NCBI GenBank assembly: GCA_034428455.1
Contig: DAOUHZ010000039.1
Span: 1-64,000, forward strand
Length of the DNA stretch: 64,000 nt
Reading direction: 5' to 3'
Source of the DNA: Bin87 sp034428455
GTDB lineage: Bacteria > Chloroflexota > Dehalococcoidia > Lucifugimonadales > UBA3495
The translations under genes were made by a program, and so were the position numbers. Numbering within the stretch: the stretch's first letter is position 1; every line of letters starts with the position of its first letter. The notes under the pieces were generated by a model, which was given only the letters and a program-made list of their open reading frames with translations, was not told the origin of the DNA and searched no databases. Positions 34,404 to 42,399 of the stretch are shown piece by piece.

Positions 34404-34804
34404 AACAACTCCCGTAGCGCCTGCTCCGGCAGGATGGCGGGGATTGGAGAGTTGGTGAAATCCCCGATGTCCCGAGTGATGATGTGCTGTGCGCCGGCTG
34501 CCTGGGCGGCGGCAACCTGCATGGCGTCCTCGAAATCCGTCATGGCGAGGTTCAGGGCGTATAGCATGGACGAATGGCTGGTTGGCGCAACGGTCAAAAA
34601 GCTAGTCAAACGCACGACGGCATTATGGGCAACTCCCCGGTTTATCTCGCGCTGTACGATGTAATAGAAAGTGGCTACGGTGTGCCAAGCGACAAAGGCA
34701 GTTGTCGAGGTAGTCTCAATCCGGTCGATAAGATCTCGCGCCGCTCGGTAATGCGGCGGCCGATTGAGCGTGAGGTCAAGCAGCACGTTGTTGTCAATAA
34801 GCAT
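34400..34804 (-). CDS. PIN domain protein (VapC-like)
   Basis: A 134-residue PIN nuclease fold: MLIDNNVLLDLTL (first acidic residue Asp4), the central HTVATFYYIVQ helix, MTDFEDAMQVAAA and ITRDIGDF. VapC toxins cleave RNA and have a small antitoxin upstream; none is present. Instead its ATG overlaps by one base the stop of an OGG1-like gene, so it is coupled to a glycosylase gene as last member of the repair run. An orphan toxin or a structural nuclease partner are both possible. Confidence 0.85.
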   Translation of the reverse strand: MLIDNNVLLDLTLNRPPHYRAARDLIDRIETTSTTAFVAWHTVATFYYIVQREINRGVAHNAVVRLTSFLTVAPTSHSSMLYALNLAMTDFEDAMQVAAAQAAGAQHIITRDIGDFTNSPIPAILPEQALRELF

Positions 34805-35799
34805 CAGGAGAGATACTTCCGAGGCAGGTATTCGTACCGGACATCATCCACGGTTTTACCCGGGGGCAATCGAAGTTTGCCATGCCAACGGTGAGCGAAA
34901 GACAAGGGTTCCTCGCCGAGCTGCCGCCGCCAGTGGAACAGGTATTGATTGGCATAACCGGCGTACTCGCCGAATACCTGCCGCGCCCGCTCTGCCACTT
35001 CGCGCCGTTCGCAGTCAGTAGGTGCCGACTTTTCCGGGAAACCCCATTCCGGGTAAGCTTCGGTGATGGCGCGCCAGACCCAGTCGTCTAGGGGAAACGC
35101 TTCCAGCCTGTCCAGCGCAAAGAGGGAGATACGCTCTGCGGTTTCGTCGGAGACGCCAGGGAATTGCCGGAGCTTTTGCTTAACCTCCTCATAGGGAAGG
35201 CGGCGCAATTTACTCCAATCCGTTTCGCCATCTTCGATAAGCTTGGTAATTTTAGTGATGTTCCAGGCTGGTTCTGAACCCAAGAGCCACTTCCAGATTA
35301 GGTGCGCGAAGCGATGGTCGGACAACAATCGATCGGGTGTTGGGAATGTGTAACGAACATCGCCCTCTAGTTCGAGTTTCGAGCCAAGGTGTTTCGCAGC
35401 GGTTTCCAACGGCTCGTCGTCCGGTTCGTCATCCGCACAGGCCGCGCAAAGTTGGGACAACAGGCATTCCCAAGGATCCTGCCGCAGGAGACGCAACCCC
35501 GGAAACTCGCGCATAATGGTAGCCATTTTCGGGTCACGGGCGATATCGGCGTAGATGGCGTCAATGTCGTCGTCCAACCGGAAATAACGGCGCAGGCATT
35601 CACCGGGGTCGTCCGAGTACCCCGTCAGACCCGCCGCCTCGTACTCAATTCCCTCGTCAATCTGCCGGACGTGGAACATAATCGGCCCGATCACACTGGA
35701 AAACCAGCCGTCGCCAAAGGGACGCCAGCGGAAGGTTTGGCCCATGGTAAGGGTAAGGGCCAGGTCGAAAGGGCCGGGGATTCGGACTCGCCGGGTCAT
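34804..35799 (-). CDS. OGG1-family DNA glycosylase homologue with Lys-to-Glu change in the active site
   Basis: A 331-residue OGG1-type HhH-GPD protein. The OGG N-domain start (PFDLALTLTMGQTFRWRP) and the shared RRYFRLDDDIDAIYADIARDPKM segment are intact. In the HhH-GPD motif PGVSDETAERI, Glu219 holds the place of the OGG1 catalytic lysine; the partner Asp238 (PLDDWV) is retained at the normal 19-residue spacing. The DNA-reading loop (CAACADDEPDDEP) is acidic and unlike OGG1. It may be a lyase-dead or structural paralogue. ATG 35799 aligns with the sister protein; the gene is 21 bases downstream of it. Confidence 0.85.
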   Translation of the reverse strand: MTRRVRIPGPFDLALTLTMGQTFRWRPFGDGWFSSVIGPIMFHVRQIDEGIEYEAAGLTGYSDDPGECLRRYFRLDDDIDAIYADIARDPKMATIMREFPGLRLLRQDPWECLLSQLCAACADDEPDDEPLETAAKHLGSKLELEGDVRYTFPTPDRLLSDHRFAHLIWKWLLGSEPAWNITKITKLIEDGETDWSKLRRLPYEEVKQKLRQFPGVSDETAERISLFALDRLEAFPLDDWVWRAITEAYPEWGFPEKSAPTDCERREVAERARQVFGEYAGYANQYLFHWRRQLGEEPLSFAHRWHGKLRLPPGKTVDDVRYEYLPRKYLS

Positions 35800-35820
35800 G
35801 CTACTTTCCACCCGCGGAGT

Positions 35821-36741
35821 TCACTTATTCGGCTCAATTCCGTGAAAAAGATATTGGCCGGAGTAGCCGGCATATTTGCCAAAGTAGCCCTGCGCCCAAT
35901 TTGTCACTCGCCAGTGGATGCTGTCATGAAATTGGTACTTCCCCTTGGAGCCCTTCCTGACGGTTGGGCAACCTTTCTGTTGGTAACTCCAGTGTTCTAA
36001 TGCTCTCAATACCCACACGTCCACCGCGAACGCGTCCAGTTTGTCCAAAGACATCAGTGCAATGCAATTGGCAATCTTGGGGCCAATGCCGGGGCAAGCA
36101 TCCAATCGGCGGGCCGCATCCATGCTTGACGTGCCCATACTCGAAAGACTGCGCAGATTGAGCGTGCCATTGCAGGCTTGTTGGGCAGCGGCGAATATAC
36201 TGTCAGCTCGCTTGAGGCCCAAGCGCAAGTCCCGCAAGGCTGGCAATCCAACGCGGAGAACCTCTTCCGCGGTTGAGAAAATAGACCGCACGTCATTGTC
36301 CAGACAGACGACGCGTTGGCTTTGCGCCGCAATTTTCTCCACATTTCTTTTGATCCCATTGATACCTGCGTTTCCCGCGCAGATGTACGACACCAAGCAT
36401 TCCCAAGGTTCCTGCCGCAAAACGCGCATTCCCCAATATTTCTCCACCAACTCAGCAACAATCAGATCACGGCTGATGTCGGCATAGATTGCCTCGATGT
36501 CGTCACCCAGGCGGAAGTAGCGGCGCAGCAACTCGTCGTCTTTTTCGTCAGCAGTCCGCTCCCCATCCGGCCCGCCCACCCGGTACTCAACGCCGGTTTC
36601 GGTTTGGCGGATGTGCACCAGGTCTTCGCCAATCACGCCCGAAAACCAACCCTCGTCCAAAGGACGCCACCGGAAAGCCTGACCCATAGTCAAGCTGAGT
36701 TTCAGATCAAACGGTTGCGTGATTTCGAGCTGCCGCGCCAT
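35821..36741 (-). CDS. OGG1-family 8-oxoguanine DNA glycosylase/lyase (middle copy)
   Basis: A 306-residue HhH-GPD glycosylase. It has PFDLKLSLTMGQAFRWRP, RRYFRLGDDIEAIYADIS, a recognition loop with CAGNAGINGIKRNVEKI, and the active site CPGIGPKIANCIALMSLDKLDAFAVDVWV, where Lys222 and Asp241 are the Schiff-base lysine and catalytic aspartate. It should excise oxidised guanine. The OGG1 Arg154 position is not arginine. A charged insertion (TVRKGSKGKYQFHDS) precedes the C-terminus. GGAGGG lies before the ATG. A short ATCCC-rich repeat fills the gap to the next glycosylase. Confidence 0.9.
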   Translation of the reverse strand: MARQLEITQPFDLKLSLTMGQAFRWRPLDEGWFSGVIGEDLVHIRQTETGVEYRVGGPDGERTADEKDDELLRRYFRLGDDIEAIYADISRDLIVAELVEKYWGMRVLRQEPWECLVSYICAGNAGINGIKRNVEKIAAQSQRVVCLDNDVRSIFSTAEEVLRVGLPALRDLRLGLKRADSIFAAAQQACNGTLNLRSLSSMGTSSMDAARRLDACPGIGPKIANCIALMSLDKLDAFAVDVWVLRALEHWSYQQKGCPTVRKGSKGKYQFHDSIHWRVTNWAQGYFGKYAGYSGQYLFHGIEPNK

Positions 36742-36772
36742 CTCATTCCCTCCAGGCCTGATCCTATCACAG

Positions 36773-36803
36773 CATCCCGTTTATCCTGTTCATCCCGTTC
36801 ATC
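36773..36803. repeat. Short (C)ATCC(C/T)GTT repeat between glycosylase genes
   Basis: CATCCCGTTTATCCTGTTCATCCCGTTCATC: three imperfect tandem units of about 10 bases, split here as CATCCCGTTT, ATCCTGTT and CATCCCGTTC. A relative (CATCCTGTTTATCCTGTGCATCC) is at 24453-24475. This kind of simple interspersed repeat is known from many bacterial genomes. Confidence 0.4.
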
Positions 36804-36818
36804 GGTGTAAATTATTCC

Positions 36819-37706
36819 CTACCGCCCCTCGCGCCGTCGCCCGTGGAAGAGGTACTGCTGAGAATAGCCCGCGTACTGCCCGAAGTAGTCCTGCGCCCAC
36901 TCCACCATCGCCCGGTCCGGCGGTTTTTTCTGCATGGGGAAGTACCATTCCGCCAGCGCGCGGCGCACCCACACGTCCACGGGAAAGGCCTGCAGCTTTT
37001 CCAATGAGAACACCGCGATGCAGTCGGCGATCTTGGCCCCGATCCCGTAGCACTCCATGAGCCGGGACTTGGTTTCCGGATAGGGCACCCGGATCAATTC
37101 GTCCAGGTCCAGATCACCGTCGCAGACTCGTTGAGCGGCCGCGACCACGTAGGGAGCGCGGAACCCCAGACCCAACTCCCGCAGGAACCCTTCCCCGGCG
37201 GAGGCCAACTGTTCCGCCGACGGAAAGGTGTGTCGAACCTCGCCGTCCAGCTCCAGCGGGTCGCCCAGGCTATCCGCCATGGACTCCATGTTCTGGTGGA
37301 TACGCGGGATGTTCGACGTCGCCGAGCAGATGAACGCTACCGTGCACTCCCAAGGATCCTGCCGGAGAATGCGCAGCCCCGGATATCGGGCCACTATTTC
37401 CGCGACCCGCCGGTCCCGGCAGATATCGCCATATATCGCGTCGATGTCGTCGTCGAGACGGAAATAAGAGCGCAGCAGGCTGTTCAGCGACGCGGGGTCC
37501 GCTCCGTCTCCGGCGGCGCGATACTCCACTCCGCCGGATTGCTGCCGAATGTGGATGAGCCACGGGCCCAACACGCCCGAATACCAACCATCCCCCAGGT
37601 TTTTCCAGCGGTGGGCCTGGCCGCTTTCGAGGCTTTCCGCCAGGTCAAAGGGCTGGTCTATCGCCAGTTGCACAGTCCGTTCCAGTGCTGATACCCCCGC
37701 GCCCAC
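36819..37706 (-). CDS. OGG1-family 8-oxoguanine DNA glycosylase/lyase (first copy)
   Basis: A 295-residue HhH-GPD glycosylase. N-domain start PFDLAESLESGQAHRWKN, shared SYFRLDDDIDAIYGDICRD, loop FICSATSNIPRIHQNME retaining the OGG1 Asn/Arg pattern best of the three, and active site CYGIGAKIADCIAVFSLEKLQAFPVDVWV with Lys225 and Asp244 at OGG1 spacing. It should remove 8-oxoguanine. GTG 37706 lies 14 bases after the DinG stop. By loop residues and composition it looks the most orthodox paralogue. Confidence 0.92.
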   Translation of the reverse strand: MGAGVSALERTVQLAIDQPFDLAESLESGQAHRWKNLGDGWYSGVLGPWLIHIRQQSGGVEYRAAGDGADPASLNSLLRSYFRLDDDIDAIYGDICRDRRVAEIVARYPGLRILRQDPWECTVAFICSATSNIPRIHQNMESMADSLGDPLELDGEVRHTFPSAEQLASAGEGFLRELGLGFRAPYVVAAAQRVCDGDLDLDELIRVPYPETKSRLMECYGIGAKIADCIAVFSLEKLQAFPVDVWVRRALAEWYFPMQKKPPDRAMVEWAQDYFGQYAGYSQQYLFHGRRREGR

Positions 37707-37720
37707 TCCCGGAGTATCAC

Positions 37721-40564
37721 TCAGCCAGCTAGTGGACGATCCAATTGCAGCCAGCGGGCTGCCTGGTCGCCAACGGCGTTGACACTGGATCGCTCGACCG
37801 TGCAGGGGGGCAGCGCGTTCAGGAAGCGGTCACCGTAGTTGGCGGTCTGGATGCGACGGTCCAAGATGACCACGGCCCCCCGGTCCACCTTGTTCCGAAT
37901 CAGCCGGCCGAATCCCTGCCGGAAACGCAGGACCGCAGAAGGCACCTGGTAGTCGTTGAATGGGTTGTTGAACAGGTTTCCCCTAGCCTTGACGATGGGA
38001 TCCGTGGGCACCGGGAAGGGCAGGCGACACAGCAGCAGCCCGCGCAGGATGCCCGATTCCATGTCGACACCCTCCCAGAAACTCGCGGTGCCGAGCAGCA
38101 CGGCGCGCGGGTCGGCGTGCAGGCGGTCAACCAGTTGTCGCGGCGTGCCGTCGATACCCTGGGCGAGGACGGTGATGCCGGCAGCACGCAGGCGACCGCG
38201 CACCTGGAACGAGGCTTCCCGCAAAGCGCTGTGCGATGTGAACAGAGCCAGGAGGTGTCCGTCCAGCGCCTGCGCCATGTTGAGAATCACCTGGGCGGTG
38301 CCCCGGGCGTGGTCCGCGCCACGACGGGGATCCGGAAGGTCGTCGGGAACCAGAAGCAACGTATTGCGTCGATAATTGAAGGGACTATCGACCAGCAGTT
38401 CGTCGCAATCATCGGGGAAGCCCAGGCGTTGGCGCAGGAAGCCGAAGTTGCTGTCCGTGGCGAGGGTAGCGCTGGTCAAAACCACCGTCTCTTTCTGCTG
38501 GAACAGCCTTTCGGACAGGATGGGGCCCACCGACAATGGGGTGGAATGCAGCGTGACGTTGCGCCGCACCATGTCTATCCACTGTATTTGTTCCTCGTCG
38601 TAGCGGCCGAACACCGAGGCCAGGCGGTCATTGAACTCAGACATCGTGTCGACGGCGCTGATGAGTTCGTTTGCCTGGCTGTCGTCGGAGAGGTCGAATA
38701 TCCCCTGGTCCACCAGCCTCCAGACATCGTTCAGGCGGTTCACGCTATCAGCCATGAAGGTCGCAAATGACTCCCATTCGCGTGCCGCCGCGCCCCATTC
38801 GCGGCTCTGCCGCACCGAGGGTTCCAGGGACACCGGCTGCCGATCGTTGTCGCCCCGGGTGTGGGACTGGTAGAGGCTTGTTATCGCGGCCCATAGCTGC
38901 TGCCACGCCTGTAGGGCCTGGTTGCAACTGGCCGTGGCGTTGGTGAGCGCATCCCGACCCCGGCCGAGGTTTTCGTCGTAGGGTGATTGGTTGGCGATGG
39001 AGGTCAGATGCCGGAACAGGCGATAGACGCCGTCCAGCTCCTGCGGCAGGTCGTCCTCGGCGACTTCAAAGCCGAGCTGCCGGCTCGCCTCCTCCTCCAG
39101 GTGGTGGGCTTCGTCGACGATGAGGTGCTGGTAGTCCTGCAACACGGTGCCGCCGACCGCCAGGTCCGCCAGCAGCAGGGCGTGGTTCACCACCAGGATG
39201 TTGGCCGCCTCGGCTTGCTGCCGGGCCTGGCGCAGGAAACACGGCGCGCCGCCGCGGAACGACTGGCACACGCCCTGATTGTCGGCGCACACCCGTAGCC
39301 ATGCCCGGTGGTCTCCAAAGCCCAGGTTGAGGTCGGTTCGGTCGCCATTTTCGGTATCGTCCAGCCAGACGGCCGTTTTGCCGAGAACCCTGGCCTCGTC
39401 CTCGGTCAAGGTGTCCGACGCGCCGAGACTGGTCCACCGGCGCAGGCACACGTAGTTGGACCGCCCCTTGAGCTGAGCGGCGCGAACCGCGCCCGGTTCC
39501 AGGACGCCGGCCTCTTCCAGAATCGAGATCACCGCCGGTATGTCCTTATCCATCAGCTGTTCCTGCAAGCTGATGGTGTTGGTCGATATCACCACCCGGT
39601 GCCCGTGGGTGGCCGAGTAAAGAAGCGCCGGGAGCAGATAGGCGATGCTCTTGCCGATCCCGGTGCCGCCTTCGACGATAAGTTTCCTGCCCTGGTAGAC
39701 GGCGCGGGTTACCGCCTTGAGCATCTCCGCCTGTTGCGGCCGGTTTTCGAAACCGGGGAAAGAGTTCGCGAATACTCCATGAGGAGCCAGGAGGTCCTCG
39801 ACCTGCTGCTCGGAAAGCTCACGACGTATGGCGCTGCCCTTCGTTTCACCGGCGCCATTGGACAAACGCCGGGCGATGCTATCCAGGTTCAATCCATTGA
39901 GACCGACCGCGCCCGCGGCCCCGGGCACAGCGTTGGCGCCGGGCGCGTGAGGCACTAGCGCTTCGAGCAGGTCGGCTGCGGAGGCGTTGGCGGCGCGGGC
40001 GGCGCGGGCAATGAACGCGACTTTAGCGGCCGGGTAAGATGCTCCCAGTTTCAGCAACTCATGGAAAACCAGCGCGGTGGTTTCCGCGTCCGCCACGGCC
40101 CGGTGGGCCTGGTTGTGGTCCAGATCCAAGTGCCGGGCCAAGGCGCTGAGATTGTATTCCGGCAGCGTGGGCAGAAATATCGACGCCAGGTCCCAGGTGT
40201 TGTAACTCCGGTTAGTCAGGTGGAGACCGTGGGACGACAGGAACGCAAGATCGAAGGCGATGTTGTGGCCGACGATGGGCAGGTCACCGACGAAGGCGGC
40301 GAACTGTGTCGCGACTTGCTGGAATCGCGGGGCCCGCTCGATCTGGGACGGGCTGATGGAGGTTAGTTGCTGGATGAAGGTGGGGATTTGGCGTCCCGGG
40401 TTCACGAAGGTCTGGTATCGCTCGGAGATCTCACCGCCGCGAAACTTGACGGCCCCCACCTCGATTATGGCGTCCGATTGCGCTTGAAGCCCGGTGGTCT
40501 CCAGGTCCACACATACGAATTCGCGCTCGAATATGTCACTTTGAGGCAACAGCGTCGGGGTCAT
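37721..40564 (-). CDS. dinG: DEDDh exonuclease-DinG family DNA helicase
   Basis: A 947-residue fusion as in Bacillus/Staphylococcus DinG. Residues 15-180: DnaQ-type 3'-5' exonuclease (VDLETTG, IVGHNIAFDLAFL, AHRAVADAETT). Then a superfamily 2 XPD-like helicase: Walker A VEGGTGIGKSIAYLLP, DEAH box IVDEAHHLEEE, LGTASFWEGVDMES and motif VI QGFGRLIRN. Four cysteines (YVCLRR, RVCADN, GVCQSF, APCFLR) suit an iron-sulfur cluster. All DEDDh residues appear present, unlike some Staphylococcus forms. Head of the glycosylase run, 33 bases after the PHP gene. Confidence 0.93.
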   Translation of the reverse strand: MTPTLLPQSDIFEREFVCVDLETTGLQAQSDAIIEVGAVKFRGGEISERYQTFVNPGRQIPTFIQQLTSISPSQIERAPRFQQVATQFAAFVGDLPIVGHNIAFDLAFLSSHGLHLTNRSYNTWDLASIFLPTLPEYNLSALARHLDLDHNQAHRAVADAETTALVFHELLKLGASYPAAKVAFIARAARAANASAADLLEALVPHAPGANAVPGAAGAVGLNGLNLDSIARRLSNGAGETKGSAIRRELSEQQVEDLLAPHGVFANSFPGFENRPQQAEMLKAVTRAVYQGRKLIVEGGTGIGKSIAYLLPALLYSATHGHRVVISTNTISLQEQLMDKDIPAVISILEEAGVLEPGAVRAAQLKGRSNYVCLRRWTSLGASDTLTEDEARVLGKTAVWLDDTENGDRTDLNLGFGDHRAWLRVCADNQGVCQSFRGGAPCFLRQARQQAEAANILVVNHALLLADLAVGGTVLQDYQHLIVDEAHHLEEEASRQLGFEVAEDDLPQELDGVYRLFRHLTSIANQSPYDENLGRGRDALTNATASCNQALQAWQQLWAAITSLYQSHTRGDNDRQPVSLEPSVRQSREWGAAAREWESFATFMADSVNRLNDVWRLVDQGIFDLSDDSQANELISAVDTMSEFNDRLASVFGRYDEEQIQWIDMVRRNVTLHSTPLSVGPILSERLFQQKETVVLTSATLATDSNFGFLRQRLGFPDDCDELLVDSPFNYRRNTLLLVPDDLPDPRRGADHARGTAQVILNMAQALDGHLLALFTSHSALREASFQVRGRLRAAGITVLAQGIDGTPRQLVDRLHADPRAVLLGTASFWEGVDMESGILRGLLLCRLPFPVPTDPIVKARGNLFNNPFNDYQVPSAVLRFRQGFGRLIRNKVDRGAVVILDRRIQTANYGDRFLNALPPCTVERSSVNAVGDQAARWLQLDRPLAG

Positions 40565-40597
40565 CGCGATGAACTGCCCACGGGGTCGGAAACGTAA

Positions 40598-41302
40598 CTA
40601 TGCGGAGCGCAGACGGTAGGGGCGCAGCGCTCCTTGCCTGAGCCCTTCCAGGGGGCGGAAATCCCCTCGATGGAGGGCGGTGAGGAATTGGGCCTCGTCG
40701 AAGATCTCGTCGGGGAACTCGGTGACGAACTTGCCCAGCCCGTGGGTGCTGTGAGCGTCGCTGCCTCCCGTTACCGGGAGGTCCAGCATATGGGCCACCT
40801 CAGCGGCGAAGCGATTTTCCTCGTCCGACGTGCCGCCGTTGGCAATCTCGATGGCATCCACCAATTGGAATACTGGATGCTCCATGCCGGCATCGGCATC
40901 CTGAGGGATTGGCTCTTTGGGATCGGGGTAGAGCAACGGGCGGGAGCGGTGGTGCTGCGCCAGAACCCCTCGGAACGGGTGCGCCGACACCACGAATCCG
41001 CCGACGGCGTGGGCGGCCTTGCTCAGCTCCTCGGCGCGGTGGAACCCACTCTGGTACCGGTCCACGCCAAAAGCGAGGATGTGGCCCATGTCCGTGTCCG
41101 CTTCCATGGCGCGGATCAACACCACGTTGTGCTTGGCGGCGAAGGCGGCGAATTCATGCCGATCCCAGGGTCCAGAGTGTTCGGTGATGCAGAGACCGCG
41201 CAATCCAAGGCGTTCGGCCTCAAGGATCAACTCTTCGGGCGTCAGGCTGGAATCGGCGCTGCCTTTGGTCGTATGGATGTGTAAGTCAAAAATGCGTGAC
41301 AT
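40598..41302 (-). CDS. PHP domain phosphoesterase
   Basis: A 234-residue PHP (polymerase and histidinol phosphatase) protein. Metal-binding pattern: DLHIHTTKGS at the start, ITEHSGPWD, SAHPFRG and the final TGGSDAHS. Members include histidinol phosphatase, RNA/DNA trimming enzymes (TrpH/YciV) and polymerase-associated nucleases. Context favours a nucleic acid phosphoesterase: it heads a run with an exonuclease-helicase and three DNA glycosylases. Start by family length; the ribosome site is weak. Confidence 0.85.
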   Translation of the reverse strand: MSRIFDLHIHTTKGSADSSLTPEELILEAERLGLRGLCITEHSGPWDRHEFAAFAAKHNVVLIRAMEADTDMGHILAFGVDRYQSGFHRAEELSKAAHAVGGFVVSAHPFRGVLAQHHRSRPLLYPDPKEPIPQDADAGMEHPVFQLVDAIEIANGGTSDEENRFAAEVAHMLDLPVTGGSDAHSTHGLGKFVTEFPDEIFDEAQFLTALHRGDFRPLEGLRQGALRPYRLRSA

Positions 41303-41430
41303 AAGCCCTAATAGTCTATGCGCAGCCCGAAACGGCGTCAACGCCGACTCGTCACGGCCGACGGTACACCTCTGATAGAATGCGGGCGAATCGCCCCTTG
41401 AAAGGGCGATATTCCCAGGAGATGACAGAG

Positions 41431-42366
41431 ATGGCGAGAGTAGGTTTTATTGGCCTTGGAACCATGGGCGCCAGCATGGCGTACAACTGCCTGCGCGGCG
41501 GCAACGAGATGGTGGTCCATGACATCCGGCGAGAGGCTGCAACCCAGCACCTGGAAGCAGGGGCACAATGGGCGGACACCCCCCGCGAAGTAGCCGAGGC
41601 CACCGACGTGGTGTTCACCTCGCTGCCCGGGCCAGTAGAGGTTGAAGCGGTGTCGCTGGGCGAAGACGGGATCATGTCGGGCATGGCCTCGGGCAAAACC
41701 TACTTTGACCTCAGCACCAGTTCCCCTACGCTGATACGGCAGATACATGATCGCGTGGCGCCGCAGGGAATCAACGTTCTGGATGCCCCGGTGAGCGGAG
41801 GCCCGGCCGGCGCAGCCAGTGGCCGGCTGGCCATCTGGGTCGGGGGAGACAAGGCCGTATTCGACCAACACAAGGCAGTCCTGGACTCCATCGGCGACGC
41901 CGCCTACTACGTGGGACCCATCGGCAGCGGGGCCGTCGCCAAGCTGGTGCACAACTGCGCCGGTTACATCGTCCAGACCGCGCTGGCCGAGGTGTTCACC
42001 ATGGGCATCAAGGCGGGCGTCGATCCGCTGGCGCTTTGGCTGGCAGTGCGCAAGGGGGCCGGCGGACGCCGCGGGATGTTCGAGGGGCTGGCTCAGCACT
42101 TCCTGATAAACGATTACGATCCGCCGGACTTTGCCTTGCGGCTGGCGCGAAAGGACGTAGATCTGGCCGTCGCCGTCGGTCGCGAGTTCGACGTGCCGAT
42201 GAAGCTGGCCAACACCACCCTGGCGGAGATGACCGAAGCCATGAACCGCGGCTGGGCCGGCCGGGACTCCAGGGTGTCCATGCTGCTGCAGCAAGAGCGG
42301 GCCGGGATTGAAGTGGAGATTGACCCCGAGGACCTGCGGCGGGCGCTGGAAGAACAGGGCGGGTAG
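41431..42366 (+). CDS. NAD(P)-dependent oxidoreductase, 3-hydroxyisobutyrate dehydrogenase family (second member)
   Basis: A 311-residue beta-hydroxyacid dehydrogenase: VGFIGLGTMGASMAYNCLRGG, NVLDAPVSGGPAGAASGRLAIWVGG, GSGAVAKLVHNCAGYI and the C-terminal domain with FEGLAQHFLINDYDPPDFALRLARKD (cited as landmarks INDYDPPDF, ALRLARKD). AGGAG is 9 bases before ATG 41431. It lies between convergent-free divergent PHP and an XRE/ImmA pair, with no pathway neighbour. Substrate unknown; glyoxylate/succinic semialdehyde reductase-like activity is possible. Confidence 0.9.
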   Translation: MARVGFIGLGTMGASMAYNCLRGGNEMVVHDIRREAATQHLEAGAQWADTPREVAEATDVVFTSLPGPVEVEAVSLGEDGIMSGMASGKTYFDLSTSSPTLIRQIHDRVAPQGINVLDAPVSGGPAGAASGRLAIWVGGDKAVFDQHKAVLDSIGDAAYYVGPIGSGAVAKLVHNCAGYIVQTALAEVFTMGIKAGVDPLALWLAVRKGAGGRRGMFEGLAQHFLINDYDPPDFALRLARKDVDLAVAVGREFDVPMKLANTTLAEMTEAMNRGWAGRDSRVSMLLQQERAGIEVEIDPEDLRRALEEQGG

Positions 42367-42399
42367 GCGTTATCCTGACGGCCAGTTTCGGAGGGCGCT

